A stretch of 64,000 nt of DNA from Phycobacter azelaicus (GTDB lineage Bacteria; Pseudomonadota; Alphaproteobacteria; Rhodobacterales; Rhodobacteraceae). The DNA is taken from positions 372,001 to 436,000 of the forward strand of contig NZ_WKFH01000003.1 of NCBI RefSeq assembly GCF_014884385.1, in the 5' to 3' direction. Shown here one piece after another: positions 44,181-52,365 of the stretch. How positions within the stretch are numbered: the stretch's first letter is position 1; each line of letters starts with the position of its first letter. The notes beneath the pieces were generated by a model that saw only the letters and a list, made by a program, of their open reading frames with translations, made no database searches and was not told the origin of the DNA. A program made the position numbers and the translations under genes.

Positions 44181-44238
44181 TCTGTACTATCTGTAATACA
44201 GGTTGGCACCACTTGTTAATACAGAAATTGAATTACAG
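44181..44238. promoter_or_regulatory. GntR/HutC-type operator region of the divergent cluster
   Basis: CTGTAATACAG (44191-44201) is a perfect 11-bp palindrome. Half-sites TCTGTAC (44181-44187), ATACAG (44219-44224) and TTACAG (44233-44238) surround it. The region separates the tautomerase-led arm from the gntR-led arm, so one regulator can control both. Confidence 0.7.
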
Positions 44239-44307
44239 ACCGAACTGCAAGCTTGATTTTCCCAAAGCCGTCTGTACCATCGTGGAGAATTCTGGAGGGA
44301 ATCCCTG

Positions 44308-45111
44308 GTGAACAAACCGGACAAAATCAGCTTGCCTGAAGGCGCCAAGGCGCGCCGCGTTTATCTTTCCCTGCGCGATCAGATTGCTGATGGGCGGCTG
44401 CCCGAGGGGGAAACGCTCCCTTCGGAGCAAAAGCTTGCCGAACTTTTCGACGTCTCCCGTGTGACCATTCGCCGGGCTCTTGAATCGCTAACCTCAGCAG
44501 GACTGGTAGAACGGCGCGCAGGCAGCGGCTCGCGCGTGCGCACGGGGGCAACTGGCAGTCAGCCAATGGCAATGGACATGACGACCCTTATGCCACAGCT
44601 GGTGGAAATGGGCCAAAGCACCACGGCGCGGCTTTTGTCTTTTTCCTATGCCACCGCGCCGGAATTCGTTGCCTCTGCCATGCGCATCGAATCAGATGAA
44701 CAGGTCCAGATTGCAACCCGCGTACGCCTTGCCGGCGACACGCCATTTTCGCATCTGACAACCTATGTTCCGGCTGAAATCGCCAGAAATTATTCCGAAA
44801 ACGATCTGGCAACGACCCCGCTGTTCAAACTGCTGGAACGCAGTGGCGTGCAAATCCAGGAAGCCCATCAATCCGTCACCGCAACCCTGGCGGGTCCGGA
44901 CGTTGCCGAGGCGCTTGAGGTTGCTGTCGGCTCCGCCCTTCTGTCGCTGCGCCGCGTGGTGCGTGATGTGGACGGGAATGGTGTTGAATATCTGGCGGGC
45001 CTTTACCGCCCCGACATGTTCCGTCTCGAAATGCCTCTGACACGCGTCGGAGACGGGGCCGCCCGCCATTGGGAACCCGCGATAGGTAAGACCGAGGAGG
45101 AGGCGCCGTGA
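44308..45111 (+). CDS. GntR family (HutC/UTRA) regulator
   Basis: 267 residues from a GTG start (TGGAGGGAATCCCTG upstream). The winged-helix domain AKARRVYLSLRDQIADGRLPEGETLPSEQKLAELFDVSRVTIRRALESLTSAGLVERRAGSGSRV spans about 12-77. The C-terminal UTRA effector domain has QIATRVRLAGDTPFSHLTTYVPAEIARNYSENDLATTPLFKLLERSG. It lies at the hub of the divergent cluster, with matching palindromes in front, and is probably an effector-released repressor. Its stop overlaps the leuC-like start (GTGA). Confidence 0.92.
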   Translation: MNKPDKISLPEGAKARRVYLSLRDQIADGRLPEGETLPSEQKLAELFDVSRVTIRRALESLTSAGLVERRAGSGSRVRTGATGSQPMAMDMTTLMPQLVEMGQSTTARLLSFSYATAPEFVASAMRIESDEQVQIATRVRLAGDTPFSHLTTYVPAEIARNYSENDLATTPLFKLLERSGVQIQEAHQSVTATLAGPDVAEALEVAVGSALLSLRRVVRDVDGNGVEYLAGLYRPDMFRLEMPLTRVGDGAARHWEPAIGKTEEEAP

Positions 45112-46514
45112 CCCATCCGCGCACCCTTCTGGACAAACTCTGGTCGGCGCATGAGATCCTTAGACGTGAGGATGGCACGTCGATCTTGTGGGTGGACCGT
45201 CATCTGGTCCACGAAGGATCACACCACGCATTCGGCAAGCTTGCCGCGCGCGGGGCCAAGGTCACCGCGCCGGAACTTACTTTTGCCGTGGTGGACCACT
45301 ACGCGCCCACGCGCAACCGAGACCAGATCGCAGATCCGCAGATTTCCCGCATGATCGGCACCCTGCGCAAGAATGCAGCGCAGCATGGCCTGCGCCTTTT
45401 CGACCTCATGGATCCCGCGCAGGGCATCGTTCATGTGATCGGACCCGAACAGGGACTCACCCTCCCCGGACTGTTGATCAACTGCGGCGACAGCCATACC
45501 TCCACTCACGGGGCCTTTGGCGCGATGGCTTTTGGCATCGGCGCCACCGAAGTCGCACATGTTCTGGCAACGCAGACGATCTGGCAGAAGAAACCGCAAT
45601 CCATGCGCATCACCGTCGACGGCAGTCTCGGCCCCGGCGTTAGCGCCAAGGATATTGCGCTCAACTGGATCGCGCGCCTTGGCACCGGCGGCGCGCAGGG
45701 CTGCGCCATCGAATATGCTGGGAACGCGGTGCGGGATCTGAGCATGGAAGGGCGTATGACCCTCTGCAACCTGTCGATCGAGGGCGGCGCGCGACTGGGG
45801 ATGGTCGCGCCGGACGAGGTAACCTTTGCCTATCTCAAAGGTCGCCCCTACGCCCCGAAAGGCGACGACTGGGAGGCCGCCCTGGCCGATTGGGCCAATC
45901 TGCGCTCGGATGACGGTGCCGCATTTGATCGGGAAGTGACACTGCACGGCGATGCTATTGCCCCCACAGTGACCTGGGGTACCAGCCCCGAACAGGCCCT
46001 GCCTGTGACCGAGAACATTCCGGACCCGGCTACGCTTGATCCCGGCAAGGCGGATGCAGCGCGGGCCGCACTGGATTACATGGGCCTGCCCATAGGACGC
46101 CCGCTGGACGGCATCCAGGTGGATCAGGTCTTTGTCGGCTCCTGCACGAATGGACGGATCGAAGATCTGCGCGCCGCCGCCGCCGTGATGGCCGGGCGCA
46201 AGGCCAAGGTTCCCGGTATGGTTTCACCGGGATCAGCACAGGTTAAAGCCCAGGCTGAACAGGAAGGGCTGGATCGCATTTTCACAGAGGCAGGCCTCGA
46301 ATGGGTCGCCGCGGGATGCTCCATGTGCGTGGGCATGAACGGCGACCTTGTGGCACCCGGCAAACGCTGCGCGTCGTCGACCAACCGCAATTTCCGTGGC
46401 CGCCAAGGCCCCGGCGCACGCACCCATCTCATGTCGCCTGCCATGGTGGCCGCGGCTGCCGTCACCGGCACAATCACAGACGTGCGGCCACTCTTGCACG
46501 GAAGGTCTGTTTAA
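45108..46514 (+). CDS. LeuC-like aconitase-family dehydratase/hydratase large subunit (catabolic paralogue)
   Basis: 468 residues from a GTG start. The 4Fe-4S cysteines are visible in VFVGSCTNGRIEDLRAAA (about 345) and AAGCSMCVGMNGDLVAPGKRCASSTNRNFRGRQGPGARTHLMSP (about 405-445), and GDSHTSTHGAFGAMAFGIGATEVAHVLATQTIW is conserved. It closely resembles the large subunit of 3-isopropylmalate dehydratase. It sits between a GntR regulator and a TRAP transporter, away from leucine genes, which points to hydration or isomerisation of an imported acid, for instance a maleate, citraconate or dimethylmaleate analogue. That assignment is inference. Confidence 0.85.
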   Translation: MTHPRTLLDKLWSAHEILRREDGTSILWVDRHLVHEGSHHAFGKLAARGAKVTAPELTFAVVDHYAPTRNRDQIADPQISRMIGTLRKNAAQHGLRLFDLMDPAQGIVHVIGPEQGLTLPGLLINCGDSHTSTHGAFGAMAFGIGATEVAHVLATQTIWQKKPQSMRITVDGSLGPGVSAKDIALNWIARLGTGGAQGCAIEYAGNAVRDLSMEGRMTLCNLSIEGGARLGMVAPDEVTFAYLKGRPYAPKGDDWEAALADWANLRSDDGAAFDREVTLHGDAIAPTVTWGTSPEQALPVTENIPDPATLDPGKADAARAALDYMGLPIGRPLDGIQVDQVFVGSCTNGRIEDLRAAAAVMAGRKAKVPGMVSPGSAQVKAQAEQEGLDRIFTEAGLEWVAAGCSMCVGMNGDLVAPGKRCASSTNRNFRGRQGPGARTHLMSPAMVAAAAVTGTITDVRPLLHGRSV

Positions 46515-47152
46515 TGGCGGGCTGGAGCACACATTCGGGCCGTGCGATCGCCCTGCCCCTGCACAATGTTGACACCGATCAGCTGATCCCAGCACGTTTC
46601 ATGTCCGCATCGCGCAGTGAAGGCTACGGAAAATTCCTGCTGCACGATATGCGGTTTGACGCTGACGGCGCAGAGATCGCCGACTTCCCCCTGAACCGTC
46701 ATGAAGGCGCTAGCGTGCTTGTGGCTGGGCGCAACTTCGGCAGCGGCTCCTCACGCGAGGCGGCGGTCTATGCGCTGGTGGATGCCGGGATCACCGCCGT
46801 CATCGCGCCAAATTTCGGCGACATCTTTGCCAGCAACGCGGTGAACAATGGTCTTTTGCCCGCACGCCTTCCCGAACATGAAGTCACGCAACTGATCGAC
46901 AGCCTCGCGGATCAATCCGCCGCCGTGCTGATCGACCTTAGGGCCGGAGAATTGCGGATCGGCGATCAGGGTTATGCTTTCGAATTGGACGACAGCTGGC
47001 GGACCAAGCTGATCAACGGTTGGGACGATATTGATTTGACCCTGAACCACGAAGACCAGATCCAAACCTTCAAGGATCAAAGATTTCAAACAACGCGGTG
47101 GGCCTGGCCCGCGGCGCAAGACCAAGAACCGCCCAGCAAAAGGGCGCAGTGA
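46514..47152 (+). CDS. LeuD-like aconitase-family small subunit (catabolic paralogue)
   Basis: 212 residues. The swivel domain shows RAIALPLHNVDTDQLIPARFM, then ASVLVAGRNFGSGSSREAAVYALVDAGITAVIAPNFGDIFASNAVNNGLLPARL. These match LeuD, with the substrate loop GSGSSRE intact. It begins one base before the leuC-like stop ends (taATG), so the subunits are made together. TRAP genes follow after 67 bp. A biosynthetic role in leucine synthesis is possible but less likely given the catabolic setting. Confidence 0.87.
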   Translation: MAGWSTHSGRAIALPLHNVDTDQLIPARFMSASRSEGYGKFLLHDMRFDADGAEIADFPLNRHEGASVLVAGRNFGSGSSREAAVYALVDAGITAVIAPNFGDIFASNAVNNGLLPARLPEHEVTQLIDSLADQSAAVLIDLRAGELRIGDQGYAFELDDSWRTKLINGWDDIDLTLNHEDQIQTFKDQRFQTTRWAWPAAQDQEPPSKRAQ

Positions 47153-47219
47153 CCGCCGGACGCATTCCGGCACCAACGAATGGGACAGATCGCGTCTGTC
47201 TTGCAACAGGAGGAAGAAA

Positions 47220-48233
47220 ATGAAGATGACCTTTATGGGCGGCCTGATCGCCAGCTCAACCCTGATCGCCAGCGTGGCGCAGGCGGAAGAAACCATTTCC
47301 GCGGTGCACGCCTTCCCAGAAACCCTGATCTATACCAAAAGCTTCCTGTCCTTCGTGGACAAGGTAAACGAAGCCGGGAAGGGCGTCATCCAGATCGACG
47401 TGCGCGGCGGTCCCGAGGCGATCGGGATGTTCCAGCAGCCCGACGCCGTGCGCGACGGGATCGTGGACATGGTCTACACGCCCGGTTCTTTCTATGGCGG
47501 CTCGCTGCCCGAAAAGGATGCAATGGTGGCCTCGAACCTGACGGCCGTCGAAACCCGCGAGAACGGCGGTATCGCCCTGATCGACCAGATCCATCAGGAA
47601 AAGATGGGGCTCAAGTACCTTGGCTGGTTCGACAGCGGCGTTTGTTACAACCTTTGGACCCGCGAAGAGCCTAGCTTTGACGATGCGGGCAACCTCGAAG
47701 TCGAGGGCCTGAAGCTGCGCGGAAACAACGTCTACAACGCCTTTTTCACCAACTACCTTGGCGCGCAGGTGATCGACCTGCCCACCGGGGAGGTCTACTC
47801 GGCCCTGCAGCGCGGCGTCGTGGATGCCACCGGCTGGACCCAGATCGGCCTGATCGACCTCAAGTGGAACGAGTTCCTGAACTACAGGATTGAACCCTGC
47901 TTCTTCTCGACCGACCTGGGCGTGATAGTGAACCAGGAGAAATGGGACTCCCTCAGCGATGAGGCCAAGACCATCCTTCAGGACGTGGCGATCCAGCACG
48001 AGAAGGACAGTGTAGCCGCCCTGCGCACCAAGCGGGACGAGGATTTCGCTGCCCTTGAAGCGGCCGGCATGAAGGTTGTCTCGCTTGAAGGTGATGCCAA
48101 GGCCAACTACCTGGCCGCCGCCCGTGAAAAGACCTGGGAACGCATGAAGGGCCTGATGGCCGAGCAACCCGGCGGCACAGGCAACTATGACCGTCTGATA
48201 GAGCTGTTCTACGATCTGGATGCGGCCCAATAG
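47220..48233 (+). CDS. dctP: TRAP transporter substrate-binding protein DctP (second system)
   Basis: 337 residues, with a signal peptide (MTFMGGLIASSTLIASVAQA, cleavage after about residue 22). The body shows IQIDVRGGPEAIGMFQQPDAVRDGIVDMVYTPGSFYGGSLPE and LKLRGNNVYNAFFTNYLGAQVIDLPTGEVYSALQRGVVDATGWTQIGL, in which the Arg and Trp contact acids. It is of the DctP7/TAXI-unlike, 2-oxoacid/dicarboxylate-like type. AGGAGGAAGAAA forms a strong ribosome site. It lies in the gntR-leuCD operon, so its ligand is likely the pathway substrate. Confidence 0.92.
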   Translation: MKMTFMGGLIASSTLIASVAQAEETISAVHAFPETLIYTKSFLSFVDKVNEAGKGVIQIDVRGGPEAIGMFQQPDAVRDGIVDMVYTPGSFYGGSLPEKDAMVASNLTAVETRENGGIALIDQIHQEKMGLKYLGWFDSGVCYNLWTREEPSFDDAGNLEVEGLKLRGNNVYNAFFTNYLGAQVIDLPTGEVYSALQRGVVDATGWTQIGLIDLKWNEFLNYRIEPCFFSTDLGVIVNQEKWDSLSDEAKTILQDVAIQHEKDSVAALRTKRDEDFAALEAAGMKVVSLEGDAKANYLAAAREKTWERMKGLMAEQPGGTGNYDRLIELFYDLDAAQ

Positions 48234-48250
48234 GCCCTCTGGCAAGCAAG

Positions 48251-48278
48251 TACAGGCCTGCTTCCGAGCAGGCCTGTA
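48251..48278 (+). promoter_or_regulatory. Long perfect hairpin between dctP and dctQ
   Basis: TACAGGCCTGCT (48251-48262) and AGCAGGCCTGTA (48267-48278) form a 12-bp perfect stem closed by a TCCG tetraloop, followed by GCCTCTTTTCG. It stands 17 bp after the dctP stop, and could work as a partial terminator or as an mRNA-stability element giving more binding protein than membrane subunits. Confidence 0.8.
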
Positions 48279-48307
48279 GCCTCTTTTCGCCTGTTTGGAG
48301 CCGATGA

Positions 48308-48814
48308 ATGCCCCCACTTTCCAAGGCCTATGATGCGTTCTTGAATGCGATGGCGATCATATCCGGCGCCACGCTGGTCTGGCTGATGGTATCAGTCGTG
48401 ACCTCGGTTCTGATGCGCAACCTTGGCCTTCAGCCATTTGCCTGGCTGTTCACCTCTGGCGAATACGGTCTTCTGTATATGACCATGCTCGGCGCCCCTT
48501 GGCTGGTTCGTGAGCGGGGACATGTTCACATCGAACTGGTGACCTCTGCCCTGCCCGAAGGCCCGCGCCGTTTGGTCAGCCGCTTTGTGGCGCTCTTGTG
48601 CGTGCTCGTTTGCGTTCTTTTGGCGTGGAAAGGTGTGGAGCTGTTCCTCAAAAACATCGAGCGCGGCGACTACGACACCCGCGCCTATTATTACCCCCGC
48701 TGGCTGCTCACAATTGCCTTCCCCATCAGCTTTGGACTGATGGCGATTGAATTTTCCCGGTTCGTCTTCGGATCGGAACTGATGCACTCCGGCGAAGCAG
48801 GAATTCACGAATAA
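48308..48814 (+). CDS. dctQ: TRAP transporter small permease DctQ (second system)
   Basis: 168 residues with four hydrophobic segments (about 14-36, 52-72, 92-110, 132-152). LFTSGEYGLLYMTMLGAPWLVRERGHVHIELV has the conserved Glu and the HV(H)IE motif of DctQ. It begins after the hairpin and overlaps the dctM start by 1 nt. It forms the membrane complex with DctM. Confidence 0.9.
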   Translation: MPPLSKAYDAFLNAMAIISGATLVWLMVSVVTSVLMRNLGLQPFAWLFTSGEYGLLYMTMLGAPWLVRERGHVHIELVTSALPEGPRRLVSRFVALLCVLVCVLLAWKGVELFLKNIERGDYDTRAYYYPRWLLTIAFPISFGLMAIEFSRFVFGSELMHSGEAGIHE

Positions 48815-50118
48815 TGGAATGGTATGAAGCGCTTGCCCTGTTGCTGGGCACCATCGTCGGCCTCATGGCCATTGGCATGCCGGTGGCGCTGGCGTTTCTG
48901 GCGGCCAATATCGTTGGCGCCTGGGTCTTTATGGGCGGCGACCGCGGCGTCGGGCAGCTCCTAAACAACGGTCTTGGATCGCTCACCAAATACGCGCTGG
49001 TCCCGATCCCGCTGTTTCTTTTGATGGGTGAAATTTTCTTTCACACCGGGCTGGGTGGGCGCATGTTCAACGCAATCGACCGGTTGCTGGGGCGCCTGCC
49101 CGGCCGGCTGAGCTATGTGACTGTTCTTGGCGGAACTGCTTTCTCGACACTCTCCGGCTCTTCCATGGGGTCGACCGCACTTCTGGGATCGCTGATGGTG
49201 CCCGAAATGAGCCGCCGGGGCTACAAACCCCACATGAGTATCGGTCCGATTCTGGGCACCGGGGGTCTTGCGATCATCATCCCCCCATCAGCTCTGGCAG
49301 TCCTGCTGGCAACCTTAGCCCAGATCGATGTCGGCGCGCTGCTCATCGCAGGTGTGATTCCTGGGCTGATCCTTGCGAGCATGTATATCGGCACCATCTG
49401 GCTGCAAACCCGCATCGACCCGGAAGCCGCCCCTGCCTACGAGGTGGAGGAGATGACCCTTGGCGCCAAGCTTTCGCTTCTCTTGCGCGAAGTGGTACCC
49501 ATGGTGGGCGTGATGGTGGTGATTATCGTGCTGATGATCAACGGCTTCGTCACCCCGTCCGAGGCGGCCGCCTTTGGCGCGCTTGGTGTATTGATCCTGG
49601 CGGCTGTCTTCCGCTGCCTGACGTGGGAGGTCATGCGCAAGTCGATCAATGGCGCCTTGCGCGTCACGCTGATGGCCTATCTTATCGTCTTCGGCTCAGC
49701 GACCTTCAGCCAGCTTATGGCCTTTTCCGGTGCCTCGCGCGGGCTGGTCAGTTGGGCAACCTCTTTTGATCTCGCGCCAATCTCCATGCTCCTTGTCATG
49801 TTCGCTGTACTGCTGCTGCTAGGCATGTTCATGGAGCAGATCTCGATGATGCTGCTGACGGTTCCGATCTTCTTCCCACTGGCACAAACGCTTGGCTTTG
49901 ATCCCATCTGGTTCGGCTTGATCATGCTATTGGCGCTGGAAATCAGCTTTACCACCCCCCCCTTTGGTCTGCTCCTTTTTGTGATGAAAGGTGTAGCGCC
50001 TGCAGAGACAACCATGCGCACGATCTACACGGCAGCCTTTCCTTTCATCGGCTGCTCCCTTTTGCTGGTTGCCTTGCTTGTAGCCTTTCCAGGGATTGCG
50101 CTGGTGTTTTCCGGGTAG
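48814..50118 (+). CDS. dctM: TRAP transporter large permease DctM (second system)
   Basis: 434 residues, about 12 hydrophobic segments. Family marks are GLMAIGMPVALAFLAANIVG, LVPIPLFLLMGEIFFHTGL, LSGSSMGSTALLGSLMVPEMSRRGYKPHMSIGPILGTGGLAIIIPPSALAVLL and LEISFTTPPFGLLLFVMKG near the end. It is the ion-coupled channel subunit. It is the last gene of the gntR-leuC-leuD-dctPQM arm; no clear terminator follows. Confidence 0.93.
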   Translation: MEWYEALALLLGTIVGLMAIGMPVALAFLAANIVGAWVFMGGDRGVGQLLNNGLGSLTKYALVPIPLFLLMGEIFFHTGLGGRMFNAIDRLLGRLPGRLSYVTVLGGTAFSTLSGSSMGSTALLGSLMVPEMSRRGYKPHMSIGPILGTGGLAIIIPPSALAVLLATLAQIDVGALLIAGVIPGLILASMYIGTIWLQTRIDPEAAPAYEVEEMTLGAKLSLLLREVVPMVGVMVVIIVLMINGFVTPSEAAAFGALGVLILAAVFRCLTWEVMRKSINGALRVTLMAYLIVFGSATFSQLMAFSGASRGLVSWATSFDLAPISMLLVMFAVLLLLGMFMEQISMMLLTVPIFFPLAQTLGFDPIWFGLIMLLALEISFTTPPFGLLLFVMKGVAPAETTMRTIYTAAFPFIGCSLLLVALLVAFPGIALVFSG

Positions 50119-50372
50119 CCAGGGGAGACCTAGGCTCAAAGCCATGTAACTTTGATGGTAACCACCTCTGGGCGGCGCAGACGCTTATGTTAGCGTGGGC
50201 TGCCCGAAGGGTGATACAGAAACGGGCCCAAACACGGCGAAGACCGACGCAGGCGGGGAACCGGCTCAATACAAAAACGACCACATCAACGGAAAATGTC
50301 ACCACGAATGCGGTGCACACGAATAGATCTCACATCAAGATGAGCACTGTCGGCTTCTTTGGAAATCCAAGA

Positions 50373-50459
50373 TGGTGCGGTCGAGAAGACTCGAACTTCC
50401 ACGGGAGTTACCCCACAGCGACCTCAACGCTGCGCGTCTACCAATTCCGCCACGACCGC
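50373..50459 (-). tRNA. tRNA-Leu (anticodon GAG)
   Basis: On the minus strand the acceptor stem GCGGTCG/CGACCGC (50459-50453 with 50383-50377) ends in A and encoded CCA at 50373. The anticodon loop TTGAGGT presents GAG. The long variable arm and GTTCGAGTC T-arm fit leucine class II. The flanking bases 50119-50372 and 50460-50628 hold no gene I can support. Confidence 0.94.
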
Positions 50460-50628
50460 ACTGTCCAGGCTTGGTGTAGGGGCGTATAGACGAGCCACAT
50501 AAGGATGTGAAGAGGCAAAATGCCAAGAATCGCCTCTTCCCATATCTTATTTTGGCGTCACCCCGGATGGGCTTCACGGACTGAGCGAAAGCCGACCGGC
50601 GGCGACTGGAACACTTGAATAACGCGGA

Positions 50629-52230
50629 TCAATCCGTCGAAAAACTCGGCAAGGCCAATGCGCTACTGGATGCCGGAACGGGTTGAGCGAGCGCCCCCCC
50701 ACCGAGGCCAGCAGAGGCGGCCTTGATCAGTGCGACACGCTCGGGCTGGCCAGGCGAAAAGACCGGCTCAGCGCCCCCTTCGAGCGCTGCAACTGCGAGA
50801 CCATACCAATCCTGCGCAGCGTTAGCTCCTTTTGCCGCCCCAAACCCTTGAGACAGATGGTGACCGATCAGTTCGGCGTATGGACGCTTGCCGATGGCCA
50901 CCATTATCAGCGCAGATCCCATGGCAATCTCAAGATTGTCACGGCGATAACCAGAGAACATGCAAATCGTCGCGGTATTGGAGAGTTGCTCCAGCGACAT
51001 ATTGGATTGCAAAACGAACTTTTGCACATCCGCCAGCAGTGCCTGGCTGCTGTCCGCGCCAAGCCGCGCAAGGAATGGCTGGACGGCGGGACCAAACCCA
51101 TCGCACTGGCTATCCACCTGGGCCGTACTGACATTTGGCAGATTAGCGACTGCGGCTTCACCAGAAGACAGAGCATAGGAACGAGCGAGGCAGAACTGCT
51201 CTCCGAGCGCAATGTCCGGGTCCGTCAAGTTTGAAACCGTCATGTAGCCCCCGTTCGAGCTCGTCAGCAGGCTGACTTTGCTGCAATAGCTTGCCAAGGA
51301 TGCTGTCTGCGCTGCGGCCGCAGGCGCTGCAAACATCGGGATTGCTGCCCCGGCCTGACCTGCAGCAGACGCCATGACCGTGCCACTTTGCTGCTGTGGA
51401 GCGGGCGCCGGAGCGACTTGCGAGGGTGCCGCTGCCGTCTGGGTATCATTCACCCTGCATACACCTTGGTGACAGGAAAAACTTGCCGTTGTAACCCCGC
51501 TCGCCACGAAATCATTGCGCTGGTATCCTTGCGGGGTGGACGCAAAGACCATCACGGTGCAGCGGGAGGCTCCACACCAGAAAGAGCTTCCCGAGTGAGA
51601 GGTATCCAGTATGTAGTCGTTCCGTCCATCGCCGTTCAAGTCTGCCAACCGCATGAAGCCCGATCGTTGTAACAGCTGTTCGGCGCTCGGGTCGGCCGAG
51701 GCTGCAATCTCATCAACCGCATCGCTAACTTCGATCGGCAGGCCAGAGTAGCCACTGCTGGCGCTGCGCACGCCTGCCGCCTCATCGCGCCAGGTATGCA
51801 AAAGGCCCCGCACTCCGTTCGGCCCCTGCATTGCCTTTATCACCTGGGGACCACCCACTTGGGCTCGATTGTAAGATGAGACAAGAAAGTCGCGCTCGTA
51901 TGAGGTCAGCTGACCGGTTGCCGGAAAACCCATATGCACCTGATACTGCATGATGGCCGAACGCGACTTGCGGCCCATTACACCATCAGGCGTTCCCGCC
52001 GGGAAGCCGAAGTAGTTCAGTGACACCTGAGTTTCCCGGTTCTGGGCACGTGCGGCAGAGTAATTTGTACCGGTATTTCGCCTCTTGTTCCTGTTGACTT
52101 CGTTGATGATGGCGCCGCCTACGATACCGCCTAGAAGCGCGGCACCAAGGTTATCAGAAGCAACCGGACCCGCGGCGGGAGTCAGGAACAGCGACGCCAT
52201 GACGGCGGCCTTTATCGGATTACGTACCAT
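50629..52230 (-). CDS. Secreted peptidoglycan-binding-like protein, function unknown
   Basis: 533 residues. An N-terminal signal (AAVMASLFLTPAAGPVASD) and a glycine-zipper (NLGAALLGGIVGGAIINEVNR) are followed by a PG_binding_1-like repeat at about 65-115 (QVSLNYFGFPAGTPDGVMGRKSRSAIMQYQVHMGFPATGQLTSYERDFLVSSY). In the middle a Ca-type repeat MRLADLNGDGRNDYILDTSH appears with four cysteines (WCGASRCTV, SCHQGVCRV). A low-complexity Ala/Gln/Pro linker separates this from a C-terminal helical region with single cysteines (SYCSKVS, QFCLARSY, SQCDGF). It is probably periplasmic or surface-linked. Confidence 0.7.
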   Translation of the reverse strand: MVRNPIKAAVMASLFLTPAAGPVASDNLGAALLGGIVGGAIINEVNRNKRRNTGTNYSAARAQNRETQVSLNYFGFPAGTPDGVMGRKSRSAIMQYQVHMGFPATGQLTSYERDFLVSSYNRAQVGGPQVIKAMQGPNGVRGLLHTWRDEAAGVRSASSGYSGLPIEVSDAVDEIAASADPSAEQLLQRSGFMRLADLNGDGRNDYILDTSHSGSSFWCGASRCTVMVFASTPQGYQRNDFVASGVTTASFSCHQGVCRVNDTQTAAAPSQVAPAPAPQQQSGTVMASAAGQAGAAIPMFAAPAAAAQTASLASYCSKVSLLTSSNGGYMTVSNLTDPDIALGEQFCLARSYALSSGEAAVANLPNVSTAQVDSQCDGFGPAVQPFLARLGADSSQALLADVQKFVLQSNMSLEQLSNTATICMFSGYRRDNLEIAMGSALIMVAIGKRPYAELIGHHLSQGFGAAKGANAAQDWYGLAVAALEGGAEPVFSPGQPERVALIKAASAGLGGGALAQPVPASSSALALPSFSTD

Positions 52231-52365
52231 GAAATCGGGTCCTCTATTGCTGAATAAAAAGAATCACTGCAGATAGAGTAACCCGGATGCGCCGTTATCG
52301 CCGCGTAAATACTGCGTGGCTATACGTGCAGCATTTTCTGAAAGTTCTTCGGAGGCACCGACATC

